Positions 15,001 to 19,494 of a DNA stretch of 27,533 nucleotides are shown here, one piece after another. The DNA is from JBBAAP01 sp043808305 (GTDB lineage Bacteria; Planctomycetota; MHYJ01; JACQXL01). Position 1 is the first letter of the stretch; every line of letters starts with the position of its first letter. The stretch covers positions 1 through 27,533 of the forward strand of contig JAZDFB010000082.1 in the NCBI GenBank assembly GCA_043808305.1. The letters are read 5' to 3'. The translations under genes were made by a program, and so were the position numbers. The notes under the pieces were generated by a model. The model saw nothing but the letters and a program-made list of their open reading frames with translations. It was not told the origin of the DNA and made no database searches.

Positions 15001-17283
15001 ATTATTGACGTTGACCACGATATTTGACTGGGTTGAGGTGTCAAATGCACAGCCGGTGGCTGTGATGTTCTTCCATATCACCGGCGCCGCCGCCTCGGTT
15101 GATATTGTCAGGTGTCGGTTATTGGTAGCGGCGGCCGTGCCCCAATTATTCTTAAAATAGCAATAATCCAGCCCCGAATCAGTTGGTACAGCGGTAGAGG
15201 TGGGTGAGATACGGGTATATTGGTCAATCCATAACCCCTGGCAGATATCCTGGAATACGCAATATTTGGCGCCGAAATACGCCCGAAAAGCAACACCGAC
15301 ACCACCACCACCTGTATAGAACTCATACATCGTCTGGCTTGTCTGGGTATTATGTTGATACATCCCGCGCACGATTACCGGGAAATTAGCCGTGCCGACC
15401 CATTCTACATAGCTGTTCGCAGTCATTTCATTCACATCTGTAACCACCGGGGAATAAGGAGCCACTAAATTACCGAATCTAATCCGCGTCATATATTTAT
15501 TGGTAACACTATAACTATAACACCTGCCCATTTCTATAATCTTCTGTGTATTAACATCTCCTGAGGCGGGTGAAGATGCCGTAAGGTAACCGGAAGGCAG
15601 GTTCAAAAGCTCATATATTTGTTTATCGTATCTGAGTTTTTGGAATTCCACATAGCGCCAGGCGCGGATGTCGCCCCAGCACCTGATTAACCCATCCACC
15701 CCGTCGTGCCTGAACGAAATGATAGCGTTATAGGTAGGGCCACTGTTGTTGTTTTGCGGATGCGTGGTGGCACCGTAATACCAGCTTATCACCCCATCAC
15801 TTGAAGAGGAGTTAGAGTTGCTCTCAACACTTTCTGACGACGATAGAAGTTTGCAGTTATACAACACCAGCTTTGCATGAACGTTGCCGCTGGTGTTCTG
15901 GTATCCACAAGAAACATCCCCGTATGAGGCGCCTCCATTCATGCCGTATTGGCCGAATGTAGAATCGCGGATACAGTAACCATTATCAGTAATCGTATTC
16001 GCATTACCAATAGCAGCAACCCCGGCTATGCCATTTGACCAGGCCTCCAGGCCAACCACCGGATAGGCGGGATCAGGTCTAAAAGCCAGCCCCAGCCCAT
16101 GATTATTATTCTGATAGAGTTTAAGGTTCTGGAGAATGAAATTGGGCTGGCCTGCGGATTTATAACAAGACATACCATTAGTTGCAAGCCGGACCTCTGT
16201 GTTTGTTACCTTGCAACCGGTGCATTCACAGAGATAGATACCGGTGTATCCATAGGCGACCTTGCAATTATCCATCGTCAACCCTTTGGTCTGCCTGCCG
16301 TCGTCATTTCTACCGTCTATACCATAGGCCATAACAGTGGCGACCCAGTATGACGTCCCGGTAGGCGGGACGCCGTTATAACTGGTAGCAATTGTAGAAT
16401 TAAGCTTGGTGATATCGCACCAACTGAATAATCCCGAGGCGCCATCGCTTCCAATAGTGCCGTTTAGGAATATCATTGACGAGCGGTTGGCCACGGTAAT
16501 CGAGGTGCTCTTCTGAATAACACATCTGACTGTGTCTGAAGAACCGGTAGCCGAGATATAACCGCCGGCCGAAACGTATATCCTATAAGGACCAAAAAAA
16601 GGCGTAATATCACTGCCGCCATCCATCGTCAGGTAGGTATTCTCGGTAAGGGCTTCCATATCAAAATAACCATTAATCCAGAAATCGCCGCCGGAGCATT
16701 TCAGCTCTGTGCCGTTGAGCTGACGCAGGGTAGTCCCGGAATCAATCTTGACGCCGGCCGTGGCGGTGATACTGCCGACCAGGGTGACTACGGGCGAAAA
16801 ACCGGCGATATTGAAATAACCCACCGTGAACCCGCCGAACTGGCATTTGGGCCAATCGTTCCAGGTCGGAAGCGCGCCGTTATAAGTGGCGGTTGCCGTG
16901 GAGGTAATTGTGGCGGTATTGGCGGAAGCATTATTATAGTTTATTGTCCCGTTATTACTGATTCCCGTGCCCACCGTCAGGGTCACCGGTCCGGATGCGG
17001 CATTAAGCTCCAGCGTCCCAGTCCCAGCAATCGAAAGAAACCCGCAGACGCCGGTAGACGTAAGAGTTACCGTGTGCCCGGCCAGGACGGTGGCCATATC
17101 GCCGGCGGCCGGAATGCCGGCCGGCGACCAGGTGGCCGGATCGTTCCAGCCGCCGGTTTGGGCGGACTGGTAGGCCGCGGTTTCCACCACGGTCGGCGTG
17201 CCCGAGTCAAACGCCCAGACCGGCAGACTCACTGCAGAGACGCAAAGAACGCAAAGAATTAAAATAAGTATTTTGGTGTTCAT
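1..17283 (-). CDS. Giant secreted beta-helix / Ig-like repeat surface protein, C-terminus beyond window
   Basis: The frame opens at ATG 17283 and stays open to base 1, giving at least 5,761 residues (about 600 kDa). GGAGGA lies 4 nt upstream. Residues 1-24 form a Sec signal peptide with a Leu/Cys/Val-rich core and likely cleavage after VWA. Three G8-like segments (W.D...W..G..P..GD....AGHTVT style) near residues 45-100, 831-890 and 1611-1670 each precede Asn/Gly/Ser-rich sequence typical of right-handed parallel beta-helices (GIYWNGTNNSNNTF style). Residues about 2270-2380 match the C-terminal domain of the upstream secreted protein. Residues about 2411-4945 hold 17 Ig-like repeats. Then come a carboxypeptidase-regulatory/CnaB-like segment (VYDSVTGEPIKDATVTL), a DUF11 segment (about 5316-5411) and an SdrD_B-like segment (FMDANGDGIQDEGE, about 5441-5490). 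A surface fibre or adhesin is inferred; no enzyme motif was seen. The C-terminal anchor lies outside the window. Confidence 0.9.
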   Translation of the reverse strand, partial: MNTKILILILCVLCVSAVSLPVWAFDSGTPTVVETAAYQSAQTGGWNDPATWSPAGIPAAGDMATVLAGHTVTLTSTGVCGFLSIAGTGTLELNAASGPVTLTVGTGISNNGTINYNNASANTATITSTATATYNGALPTWNDWPKCQFGGFTVGYFNIAGFSPVVTLVGSITATAGVKIDSGTTLRQLNGTELKCSGGDFWINGYFDMEALTENTYLTMDGGSDITPFFGPYRIYVSAGGYISATGSSDTVRCVIQKSTSITVANRSSMIFLNGTIGSDGASGLFSWCDITKLNSTIATSYNGVPPTGTSYWVATVMAYGIDGRNDDGRQTKGLTMDNCKVAYGYTGIYLCECTGCKVTNTEVRLATNGMSCYKSAGQPNFILQNLKLYQNNNHGLGLAFRPDPAYPVVGLEAWSNGIAGVAAIGNANTITDNGYCIRDSTFGQYGMNGGASYGDVSCGYQNTSGNVHAKLVLYNCKLLSSSESVESNSNSSSSDGVISWYYGATTHPQNNNSGPTYNAIISFRHDGVDGLIRCWGDIRAWRYVEFQKLRYDKQIYELLNLPSGYLTASSPASGDVNTQKIIEMGRCYSYSVTNKYMTRIRFGNLVAPYSPVVTDVNEMTANSYVEWVGTANFPVIVRGMYQHNTQTSQTMYEFYTGGGGVGVAFRAYFGAKYCVFQDICQGLWIDQYTRISPTSTAVPTDSGLDYCYFKNNWGTAAATNNRHLTISTEAAAPVIWKNITATGCAFDTSTQSNIVVNVNNQITFTNWTNPRAYLGTIAQRQSNTWYGAGTPYFDERDGSTSPNPGVEWYTDFSAGTRKFQSKGSGNFNSSGAGGMWQWQTAAGANWGDAGRAPTSGDVVAILAGHTCTMSTGDWACQSIDIAATGKLEFNMTGGNVTLTLDEGGVINNLGSSASYGITFAGVNATYNKVTIKVKNPGSKEKPTPWVYNNGGFITWPATSPGLILELGDGDWRQTITLNPAQAITMSFISNMTTRTVTLGLSGQDWPTGYALLQFKPPASPAFKKTWIIQEGEVTVGTATNDEKLDGILDIGENTETKISDYSASGCGILVNSRGAMTATGKSLVTRDCIITSNSSYNGYIRTAATNASLQLKWCTISRMGTSTYQGIHIASLNGINTTTRSGVLIDSCTISEGYAGIYLSSVAYNNQSINSKGMGFINNTITNCTYGIKLEASNTYNYFSGNDISNCNYGIYWNGTNNSNNTFVNNTIHDNKWAAQFFVTSGNGNVGAVSGYMPTGSNVFMQECYYNNGITWRMEGQAGGGVCFWTGASNNYHVFDNCIFGKDRSSNVKPNIPSDIYCAFPNDQLWAIQFRNCVFASAKEVWWETIYNRPIGGTGGNYQGLFSYCHNKVPGVTKMWGILGVAGSNTHHFNWNNTSGVSGVGSYTAPGSLVDVLTDTATAKQLIICGIPTASMVGNPDRQGIWVQTLGSGELNMFSGNNATRPTIVTTDGTLTSDNWLGIRVEQNFKASYVNFVGLSCSFPLPSTPLIAYGGLWFNTSTARLYGNGATDPIVNFAFSNGSPNGRYMYFNATTGIPAANRTLSGCSFDNAAGYDVSLNSATTPITFTNFINDQAGTKDELSTGSTVTWQVLSVASNGSGSWDSTTPNAPWPGGTVPAEWANVTIGAGNNVTMSGLKKLSGLTILPTGTLQIDASSPTTLQMMGGGVITNTGLIKILNSSNGISFTSSNNNFFIIDGAGSIDLNGQALSVGLMDCRQPLTIDKAGGATTSTLTIINDIITRGVTIGEYGEVLHQTSGKFWLAQGDIIVGVSNPALGGGNLRLAPGVSLKLSNTTAGQYGITVESTGYLEALGSNTYVRNCYITRLGNYNSYIYLKSGANALFRFANISYLGANSSNKYGIYAQNINGGTALEGLRIDSCSISNNYRGVVLDGCTNNTATKGITNTIISNCSDIGLVVLGNSGNNNIDADTLANNSVAGLMLGGGTRTSGQTFNNLNISNNPMGIKIYSDSGVQSDLIINSQISGSSTADIFFQPGLSGREGLVLFNTTLGSVIKQSLTDMPGNNITSRRHGGAYGVTAFWGDIEITGLKQFTYAGESYTGDGDTSTRKYIRLGAAHPNFNGGRSRIKIASGNTLETIGTADNLTTFERLSPSDPSWTLTIDGGAISSTYTSFNNLDTDGVNLGGTGILTRLDNCSFNNVAANGTHIKMSNGADKTLTGCSFDNSFGSGSAVSVNSNGITPTILRMAGNYITTGFSAGTADNEQNGSIVLWQAVISLTNSSSIDATSGDFYHGDQNKPIMKLKLEPVTPVGSMHPEKLLKKIKVWLGGQYFKDSDILAVKIFKDVDLDGNFSLITDTFISSGTDTLVSGISNITLTPAQALTGTFFVVVDFSDTATLNAKIQGQIKSADYFTMESPHQMNAFSSTPSSAQRTIKPAAVRADVHIKRPADTSYIGENVYNITGAQQEVDINTGDGVTVTYNIRIQNDSPSGTDWFMIQGTAGETGWVVSYYDETNGQEITEEITNPSGFWRCPPTGLFSPAETRSIRVEVTPSGRPIDTFKEITVTAISAANPADNVSDMVKAVTYFRPYMSDAQVKAADGSYAGDSTYDPPTTQILSGDVGINYTVTYYVKIENDGASTGNFMVTGSAVPAGWTVSYYNNDTGTDITGNMVGAGWAVNSLLSGSYKTIRIAAKPGQDRLGGEQVTLSTRVRCLQDAAKVDQVKIQLTVVGGLQPDLMAKKYSDTDAAYVSNDAPYANDAATNQTTTTSIKEGESCMTYYIRLQNDGSYTDTFSVTGTGSGAGTPGSNWVITYYDGVTNITSQVTGTGWQSPVLTPSAYCLLSLVIGQTSGNVGDYKDAFVQARSLSQPAKIDAVKTMTYIASIYVSDGLISNNGSAWAGNNVREDIAGEAQKAEQTVAPNTIATYYIKMENDAVGADDSYTVTGYCTGDGWTVTYYDAAVGGADITSQITDIGAGWSTGSLDSAGSKTILLNISYNPALVNASAITSTYVFINSQSSILKKDSVKAVTTAYSYQPDIQVKLESNPSGYTGDGIYDKNPATQNTGPDWIDNNYTITYYYKIENDGTADALSGYRITATAAPADWTVRYFHDVNQNSPAITSDDIEIITGITTTGWSTGAIAKNGSKTIYARITPSSSAAGDSQQIIAVHGVYPTYWSQFDAAQATIKVNPLYTVNAMIRKEGGQYWGDGVYPPIQSNPSTVDQSIYRSGTVTYYVSVSNTGNVDTTYVITGTPGGPANGGNWSVKYFYLANEITTDVTTGGWKSDSSPVPFPSIPGGGYIEIKVKVVPDDYVQGNTNYSVEIHAMHVTPYAYDAVAATTTVTKAYQPDNLVSVNDESNYIGDGTYNSTGVGQTKTKSINRNQTAVYYVKLMNDGNFNDVFTVTGSAAPSGWAVSYYVYEGTSWVDRTTNILGATYNTPSVTYNDVGSFTKVRAEITPGNTITANIIADICLSALSKNSPSDMRDAVLMQTTCLPDYQVDVLIKSVAAYAGDGYIGDPVNPDEIKAQSVNNNQIATYYIRIENEGNADTTFKLTATAQPDGWETKYYHNPDNSSDPNGTTPFYPGSTTFLLTTLDRVKIIRAEISPLWNHDNAVGGAMQEINIAASKSDDDAIRDSVTAQTSVYYVYQADAMVKRSTEVGDGAYTRNGAPYEPSTGSITQFKSDKADYNNPVTYYVKIQNDGNTTEDFTVSGTGSYVGGVGVLDTWGTITYYDESDVDITADVLNGTTGYDLGSLTKWTTSGNNYAVVKIVVRPYLGATGGEYREVYLNANSANGGAAKQDSIKTSTTVKSNYLADAYIMNDGDGDQTLKDDTAYLRNGAPYQDESSTNQIKSQTISNRPGIQTVTYYIMIEQDGELDDDVIKITGPAGSGGWTVTYYDVDGDVDITSAVIGSGKTFPLASGATNLVRLNVTPDLTVWGGTIFPVTITAVSANGPLDVVLARTTIAKTYQPDVLVSTDDISYTRDGSAYQSSLTTDQTQSLSINRFVVATYYIKIQNDGNTTADILVTGTAGTADFNVLSGWTVSYYTISPRTDITQDIIGSGWNGGSNYTPGQEKKIVAEVIARKYSVGSKEIIVNAKATMDNSEDAVKATTTVNPAYQADAWLNKQGGSYNDTPLTKDVYETTVSTQVKSLSIERNMPATYYITLQNDGNTAADIKITSTDGGGNWNVRFYDGASDTSAITTTGLAYNLALDSTKEIILVVTPGNNTPAADSFPVTMTITSNPAGGADQIRVNTIALPTYQPDAWIALQSNFTGAIGNGIYSPDAQPITQSAPNGATVTYYVRFQNDGNTSDTFTVSGTAGDSNWVVSYYNNLADITAQIVQGTYNTGNLNMGTTAVPDIRIEVKALAVAQGTASKDVKVKATSSNGLNSDEVTAQTTVSVTSKPDVQLALTSNFSVPIGDNKYTPPDNMADQTLSQSTTYELPVATYYVRIQNDGNYNDTYTVTSSAVPSAATWQVEFGTPINQVLVAGQALNWGTINLDKDALSSPILIKVTANYGTLANDKLTLDIAGHSSADPNKRDTVRTETTFSNYYRPDLLVMKEGDGDSDANNKNNYQPNIFDTIYYPATQTYASLIENSQTLTYYIRMENDGAQNDSFTLVGNGSINGWAVSYYKLDNTDITESVISSTFATAVLASYSGTETIKVLVKASAGLLSGENYPITITATSSQSSTVDSITIDHTVKTTYKINLAIKGDGSYIGEDVYVDVNSQTVTQTVANGAAVSYYIKITNEGNVQDSVTVSAIGSQQSNPQDWTVSYYGANSQEIESTSGYLLAPFSSTEMIVQISPSNTPGAYEIKYVDITAVSVGQPTLTDTVRASAQVSLSTKVDLAIRGDTEFIDAQDGDNQYIVLEADIADDSVQFKKHAVDMNEPTTYYIRLQNDGNYSDTFLLTGTAGSSDWTVCYYEQSGQLLTDITSQVIGLGWTSSSISAGGSTSILLTVAPSLSVASNSTYAVYGRASCVSNPAFADTVKTSTKYMALAIDCPRSNKMVAQKPVVMGESKPNVLINIINSKTGELLGQTLSDVNGKYRLKLPADIPIGTVISLKPVSSDQIEGVSISNLTVSDSPSSDDVPVISEPVTGTVVVGGRTTLKGHGKPGAVVEVQANVESKGQSTLYNFEVITATVDSSGSYELTVQLNGGVRSLSVSCNGGISDIIELLFVDPTGIVYDSVTGEPIKDATVTLEYNHPLSGWITARMGIEIGSPIWVDDDDDAGTPLVANTNPYVTGSNGRYQWNVLVGEYRLRAANANYVFPGNTDTMTALGRKVQEAGVDKDKNIARGTTTFTVAAGAWDIDIPLDATSNLVKITKKANKKEVSVGEVVTYEVKVSNESTTRLKDVYVHDITPPGLKYVKNSAVAKIGNADWSRQGGTLEPTGGATKMFSLGNLTAKGTSTDTITLRYQLVVGAGALFGEYKNIASAAYYNGREISNEAIAKVRVIPDPLFDYSTIIGKVFMDANGDGIQDEGEVGMANVKIMTEDGITIITDRDGKYHIAGIKPQTKILKIDQNSLPFNSKITTMNPAVVRFTGGASLEKINFGIRTVSTEASERRNASFTVFITVKEGIPRITVGKSEIPLSWGAGETKEMRLQNIAVTINEKSLSIDPVKGYTGEISVRLDDPAVRLWARDGFGREATVKGMVPPAKLDTMVKRSSESMEVVSELGLALSPEVMELAQGKLVKAAEFKIMTNYPNFIENWMLEILEPVEKSSLVPTLPLTGADELCADDEGGFVPEKSNADKKDKGDKKTSEGIKTVVPVGYQMFKEFKG
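2450..10050 (-). repeat. 17 tandem ~151-residue Ig-like repeats within the giant protein
   Basis: Each unit has a hallmark strand of the type TYY(V/I)(K/R)IQNDGN, then a conserved GW.V.YY (often followed by D) and DIT, and ends with a DAV.A.T-like strand and a PDA linker. Hallmarks lie near 2655, 3115, 3535, 4000, 4443, 4862, 5322, 5752, 6270, 6737, 7190, 7650, 8114, 8575, 9010, 9460 and 9910. That is 17 copies with a mean spacing of about 453 nt. The units are clearly homologous but diverged, so this is old domain duplication rather than recent DNA amplification. The fold is inferred to be Ig-like (DUF11, CARDB or NEW3-like) from strand pattern and length; the exact family is not known to me. 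Confidence 0.85.
17231..17257 (+). repeat. GACGCAAAG short dispersed motif inside the giant gene's signal-peptide codons
   Basis: The plus strand reads CTGCAGAGACGCAAAGAA followed by CGCAAAGA. The same GACGCAAAG core occurs in ybeY (19921-19937) and, with two changes, at the 3' end of prfB (20071-20090). Read on the minus strand it encodes the hydrophobic core of the signal peptide (LCVLCVSAV). Origin as a dispersed repeat is an inference from similarity; the motif is short. Confidence 0.4.
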
Positions 17284-17321
17284 AAAATCCTCCAAAAATT
17301 CATAATTAATAACTTATACTT

Positions 17322-17405
17322 CATACTTCGGCAGTTGAAGCAAAGCGACTTACTGCCGAGTATCCTCGGCTGTTCCCGCTTCGGCGGGACTAACAGCCGA
17401 TGGAT
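17322..17405 (-). repeat. Double-hairpin palindromic element, intergenic copy
   Basis: On the minus strand: TCGGCTGT (17373-17366), end of stem A, pairs with ACAGCCGA around a 19-nt loop that itself holds TCCCGC-N4-GCGGGA. An 8-nt spacer follows, then GGCAGT/ACTGCC (stem B, 16-nt loop). In plus coordinates the core is 17330-17400 (71 nt). Stem A extends through ATCC/GGAT and stem B through ATAC/GTAT. The element lies between the 437-residue gene and the giant gene on the same strand, so it would be transcribed in any shared message and could affect stability or downstream expression. There is no T-run to make it a classical terminator. The copies in ybeY and leuS share the same layout. Confidence 0.8.
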
Positions 17406-17408
17406 AAT

Positions 17409-18722
17409 TTAGAAATTACTGTCCCACAACACGCCGACATTCCCGGTGACGGCAAAGTTAAAATAAGTCCGGTACCTGACCCGGACGCCGACGGTGGCGC
17501 CGCCGGCCATACTATCCTTTAACCTCAAGCATATAAAATAATACCGCTCGGTAGTGTTAATCGTCTCGCTCAACGTAATAGTGCAAACGCCGTTGGTAAA
17601 TGTGCCCGAGCCGAGCAAGGTATCGCCCACATCCCATCCGTCGCCGCTGATATCTTTATAGATATCCACGGAGACAATATCGCTGTCCTGCGCCGAACCC
17701 AGCTTGTCCACCCTGATATTCATCCACTGAGCCGTGCTTGATTGCGTTTTCAGCGAAAACCGGTAGAACGGCAGCTGCGACCCGCGCTTGATCTGAGAAC
17801 CGGTGCTAACCAGGGTCACCGGCGACGGCGTGCTCGGATTTGTATTCAACGGTATCATAACATTGATAGTATAACTCCTCTGGCTGAATAATATGGTTGA
17901 CCCATTATTGATTGAGGCAGTGTTAAAAGAATATGGCAAATTACTGGAGCCGTCCCATTCTATGCCGATAGTTGCCGATGCACCGCGGCTGATACCGGAC
18001 ATTTCATTTTTAACTCCGTTTTCCCAGTATTCAAACTTGGCATCCTTGTAGTTAAAAACTATCTCGCTGGTAGCTTCATATATGATAACCTGGAATGTAA
18101 CGGAACGCTCCTCTTCCTCGCCTTCCGCATAAGCCAGATTGGGATGATACATGTGGTAGTAAGTAATAATAAGCCGGCGATTCGGCCTGACGCCGTCCAT
18201 CCGGTAGCCTATCCAGGAGTCCGCGCCCTGGACTAAATTATCCCAGTAGGGATATATCAAATAATCCCAATAACTGGTACCAACAACAGGTATGGAGGTA
18301 TTATCAATAACCTCCGGCATCGGATTCAAGGTCCAATTGTTGTAAGCGTTAGTGCCCAAAGCAATAACGCCCCCACGGTATATCTTGAAGCGGTAGTTAT
18401 ATTCGCCAGCAACGCCGCCTGTCCAATTATAATAGTTTATTACGTTTTTTTCTCTGCCGGTATACGGGATATTGACATCGGTCAAACAATCCATATAGTA
18501 GGGAAGAGAACCAAAAGATATCTGCGTACCGCCTTTGCCGATAATCTCTACCCAGCTATAGCCGAAGTCATCCGATGTTCCGCCGCTGACACCCGAACTA
18601 AGCTTGTTATCCCGGTAGTAATAGGTTGTCGTTCCGCCGGACCCTGTATTCGCATATACCAAAGGGGTTAGGAAAAGAATACAGAACACAGTATACAGTA
18701 TAGCGGAAATAGCCTTATTCAT
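17409..18722 (-). CDS. Secreted 437-residue protein sharing a domain with the giant protein
   Basis: ATG 18722 follows a strong AAAGGAGGT Shine-Dalgarno sequence. Residues 1-24 form a signal peptide (KAISAILYTVFCILFL core, cleavage near VYA). The Tyr/Trp/Gly-rich middle (about residues 60-290) contains GASATIGIEWDGSS and later GSTILF, reminiscent of nidogen-like or lectin-like beta domains in bacterial surface proteins; this is a weak fold guess. The last ~110 residues (DSDIVSVDIYKDISGDGWD, then LLGSGTF and a YYFICLRL strand) match a segment of the giant protein near its residues 2270-2380. No transmembrane anchor is seen. Only 125 nt separate it from the giant gene on the same strand, so co-expression is likely. 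Function unknown; a partner or minor subunit of the giant protein is an inference. Confidence 0.88.
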   Translation of the reverse strand: MNKAISAILYTVFCILFLTPLVYANTGSGGTTTYYYRDNKLSSGVSGGTSDDFGYSWVEIIGKGGTQISFGSLPYYMDCLTDVNIPYTGREKNVINYYNWTGGVAGEYNYRFKIYRGGVIALGTNAYNNWTLNPMPEVIDNTSIPVVGTSYWDYLIYPYWDNLVQGADSWIGYRMDGVRPNRRLIITYYHMYHPNLAYAEGEEEERSVTFQVIIYEATSEIVFNYKDAKFEYWENGVKNEMSGISRGASATIGIEWDGSSNLPYSFNTASINNGSTILFSQRSYTINVMIPLNTNPSTPSPVTLVSTGSQIKRGSQLPFYRFSLKTQSSTAQWMNIRVDKLGSAQDSDIVSVDIYKDISGDGWDVGDTLLGSGTFTNGVCTITLSETINTTERYYFICLRLKDSMAGGATVGVRVRYRTYFNFAVTGNVGVLWDSNF

Positions 18723-18768
18723 ACATAACCTCCTTTAGTTTATACTCTTTTCATGCCTTCGTGGTAAA

Positions 18769-18797
18769 TAGTTAGCAAAGGGTGTGCCAATAGTCAA
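18769..18797 (-). promoter_or_regulatory. Possible promoter of the secreted-protein genes
   Basis: On the minus strand, TTGACT (18797-18792) is followed after 17 bp by TAACTA (18774-18769). The -35 is good and the -10 is weak. It lies about 47 bp upstream of the ATG at 18722 and downstream of the two GTTACC sites, so those could control it. Other AT-rich starts nearby are possible. Confidence 0.3.
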
Positions 18798-18944
18798 GAA
18801 AATAAGCGTAAGAATCCCTAATGACCAATAACAAATGACTAATCAATTTCCTAATGTCAAAATGACCTGAAAGCCTATATTTTATGCCCTTTTTAGACAT
18901 TAAGCGCTATTTAGACATTAATAATTAGTCATTAGCCATTTTTG

Positions 18945-18972
18945 GCAAATGTTACCCTAATGTAACATTTGC
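18945..18972. promoter_or_regulatory. Perfect 11-bp inverted repeat containing GTTACC-N4-TGTAAC
   Basis: GCAAATGTTAC and GTAACATTTGC flank a 6-nt loop and are exact reverse complements. The inner 16 bp share GTTACC....TGTAAC with a second site 70 bp away (19021-19036). Both lie upstream of the secreted-protein genes. A dimeric repressor or activator site is likely; the protein is unknown. A transcript hairpin is the alternative. Confidence 0.5.
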
Positions 18973-19020
18973 TTAACCCCTTAAAAATGCGTTTCTGAGG
19001 TGTAATTTAGAGGGTATTTT

Positions 19021-19036
19021 GTTACCATTTTGTAAC
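19021..19036. promoter_or_regulatory. Second GTTACC-N4-TGTAAC site
   Basis: The arms GTTAC/GTAAC with a 6-nt gap match the inner part of the 18945-18972 palindrome at all conserved positions. The outer arms do not match, which suggests GTTACC....TGTAAC is the recognised core. The two sites start 70 bp apart (18951 and 19021). Confidence 0.45.
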
Positions 19037-19039
19037 GTT

Positions 19040-19095
19040 TCCCGCTACAGCGGGATGGTCCCGTCTCGCTAAAGCGAGATCGGGGTTCACAACCC
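19040..19095 (+). repeat. Family-2 palindromic repeat, copy 1
   Basis: TCCCGC-TACA-GCGGGA is followed by TGGTCCCG, a second hairpin TCTCGCT-AA-AGCGAGA, and then ATCGGGGTTCACAACC. The reverse complement of 23318-23363 carries the same ends with a different, shorter inner hairpin. There is no run of T after the hairpins, so a terminator is not favoured. Confidence 0.65.
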
Positions 19096-19169
19096 ATTAA
19101 GCTCAAAAATCACTGCTAAGGGGGGTGGGTAGGGTGGTAGATACCGGCTACCTCGGTCGCCGATACGGA

Positions 19170-19455
19170 CTGCAATATAGGTGCTTACCCACTGTTTATA
19201 AGATACTTACGGCCTGCAACATAAGTCCTTAACCCCGGCAATATAAACCATTAGCCCCAGTAACATAGGTCCTTAACCCCGGCAACATAAGTCATTATTC
19301 CCTGTAACATAAGTCCTTACCCCCTGTAATATAAGTCCTTAACCCCGGCAATATAAGCCATTAGCCCCAGTAACATAAGTCCTTAACTCCTCCAACATAG
19401 GCGCTTATCCCCTGTAACACAAGGACTTAGGAACTGTAATATAAGTCCTTGCACC
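19170..19455. repeat. 22-bp tandem repeat array, 13 units
   Basis: Thirteen contiguous units of exactly 22 bp run in perfect register, with a rough consensus C(T/G)GYAACATAAGTCCTTAACCC. Point changes are common but no indels were found. Each unit carries a near-palindrome, ATAAGTCCTTA. The period is not a multiple of three, so it is not coding. Two helical turns per unit would place every copy on the same face of the DNA, which suggests a protein-binding array. It has no spacers, so it is not CRISPR. Confidence 0.85.
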
Positions 19456-19494
19456 CTATTTTATAAAAGTCCAGAGGCCAACCCAAATTTTCAT

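Larger units (their letters stand above)
18723..19494. other. 772-bp gene-free, repeat-rich spacer between ybeY and the secreted-protein genes
   Basis: No convincing coding frame was seen. Reading upward from the 437-residue gene, the spacer holds a possible minus-strand promoter (18769-18797), two direct copies of TTAGACATTA (18893-18902 and 18911-18920), two GTTACC-N4-TGTAAC sites, a family-2 palindrome (19040-19095), a G-rich run (19120-19137) and a 22-bp tandem array (19170-19455). The ybeY stop lies only 40 bp beyond the array. Confidence 0.8.

Noticed and set aside
15108..15326. Minus-strand open frame of 72 codons
   Set aside because: It is in a different frame from the giant gene and overlaps it fully; no recognisable protein.
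19170..19455. CRISPR array
   Set aside because: The 22-bp units are contiguous with no unique spacers, and no cas genes are present.
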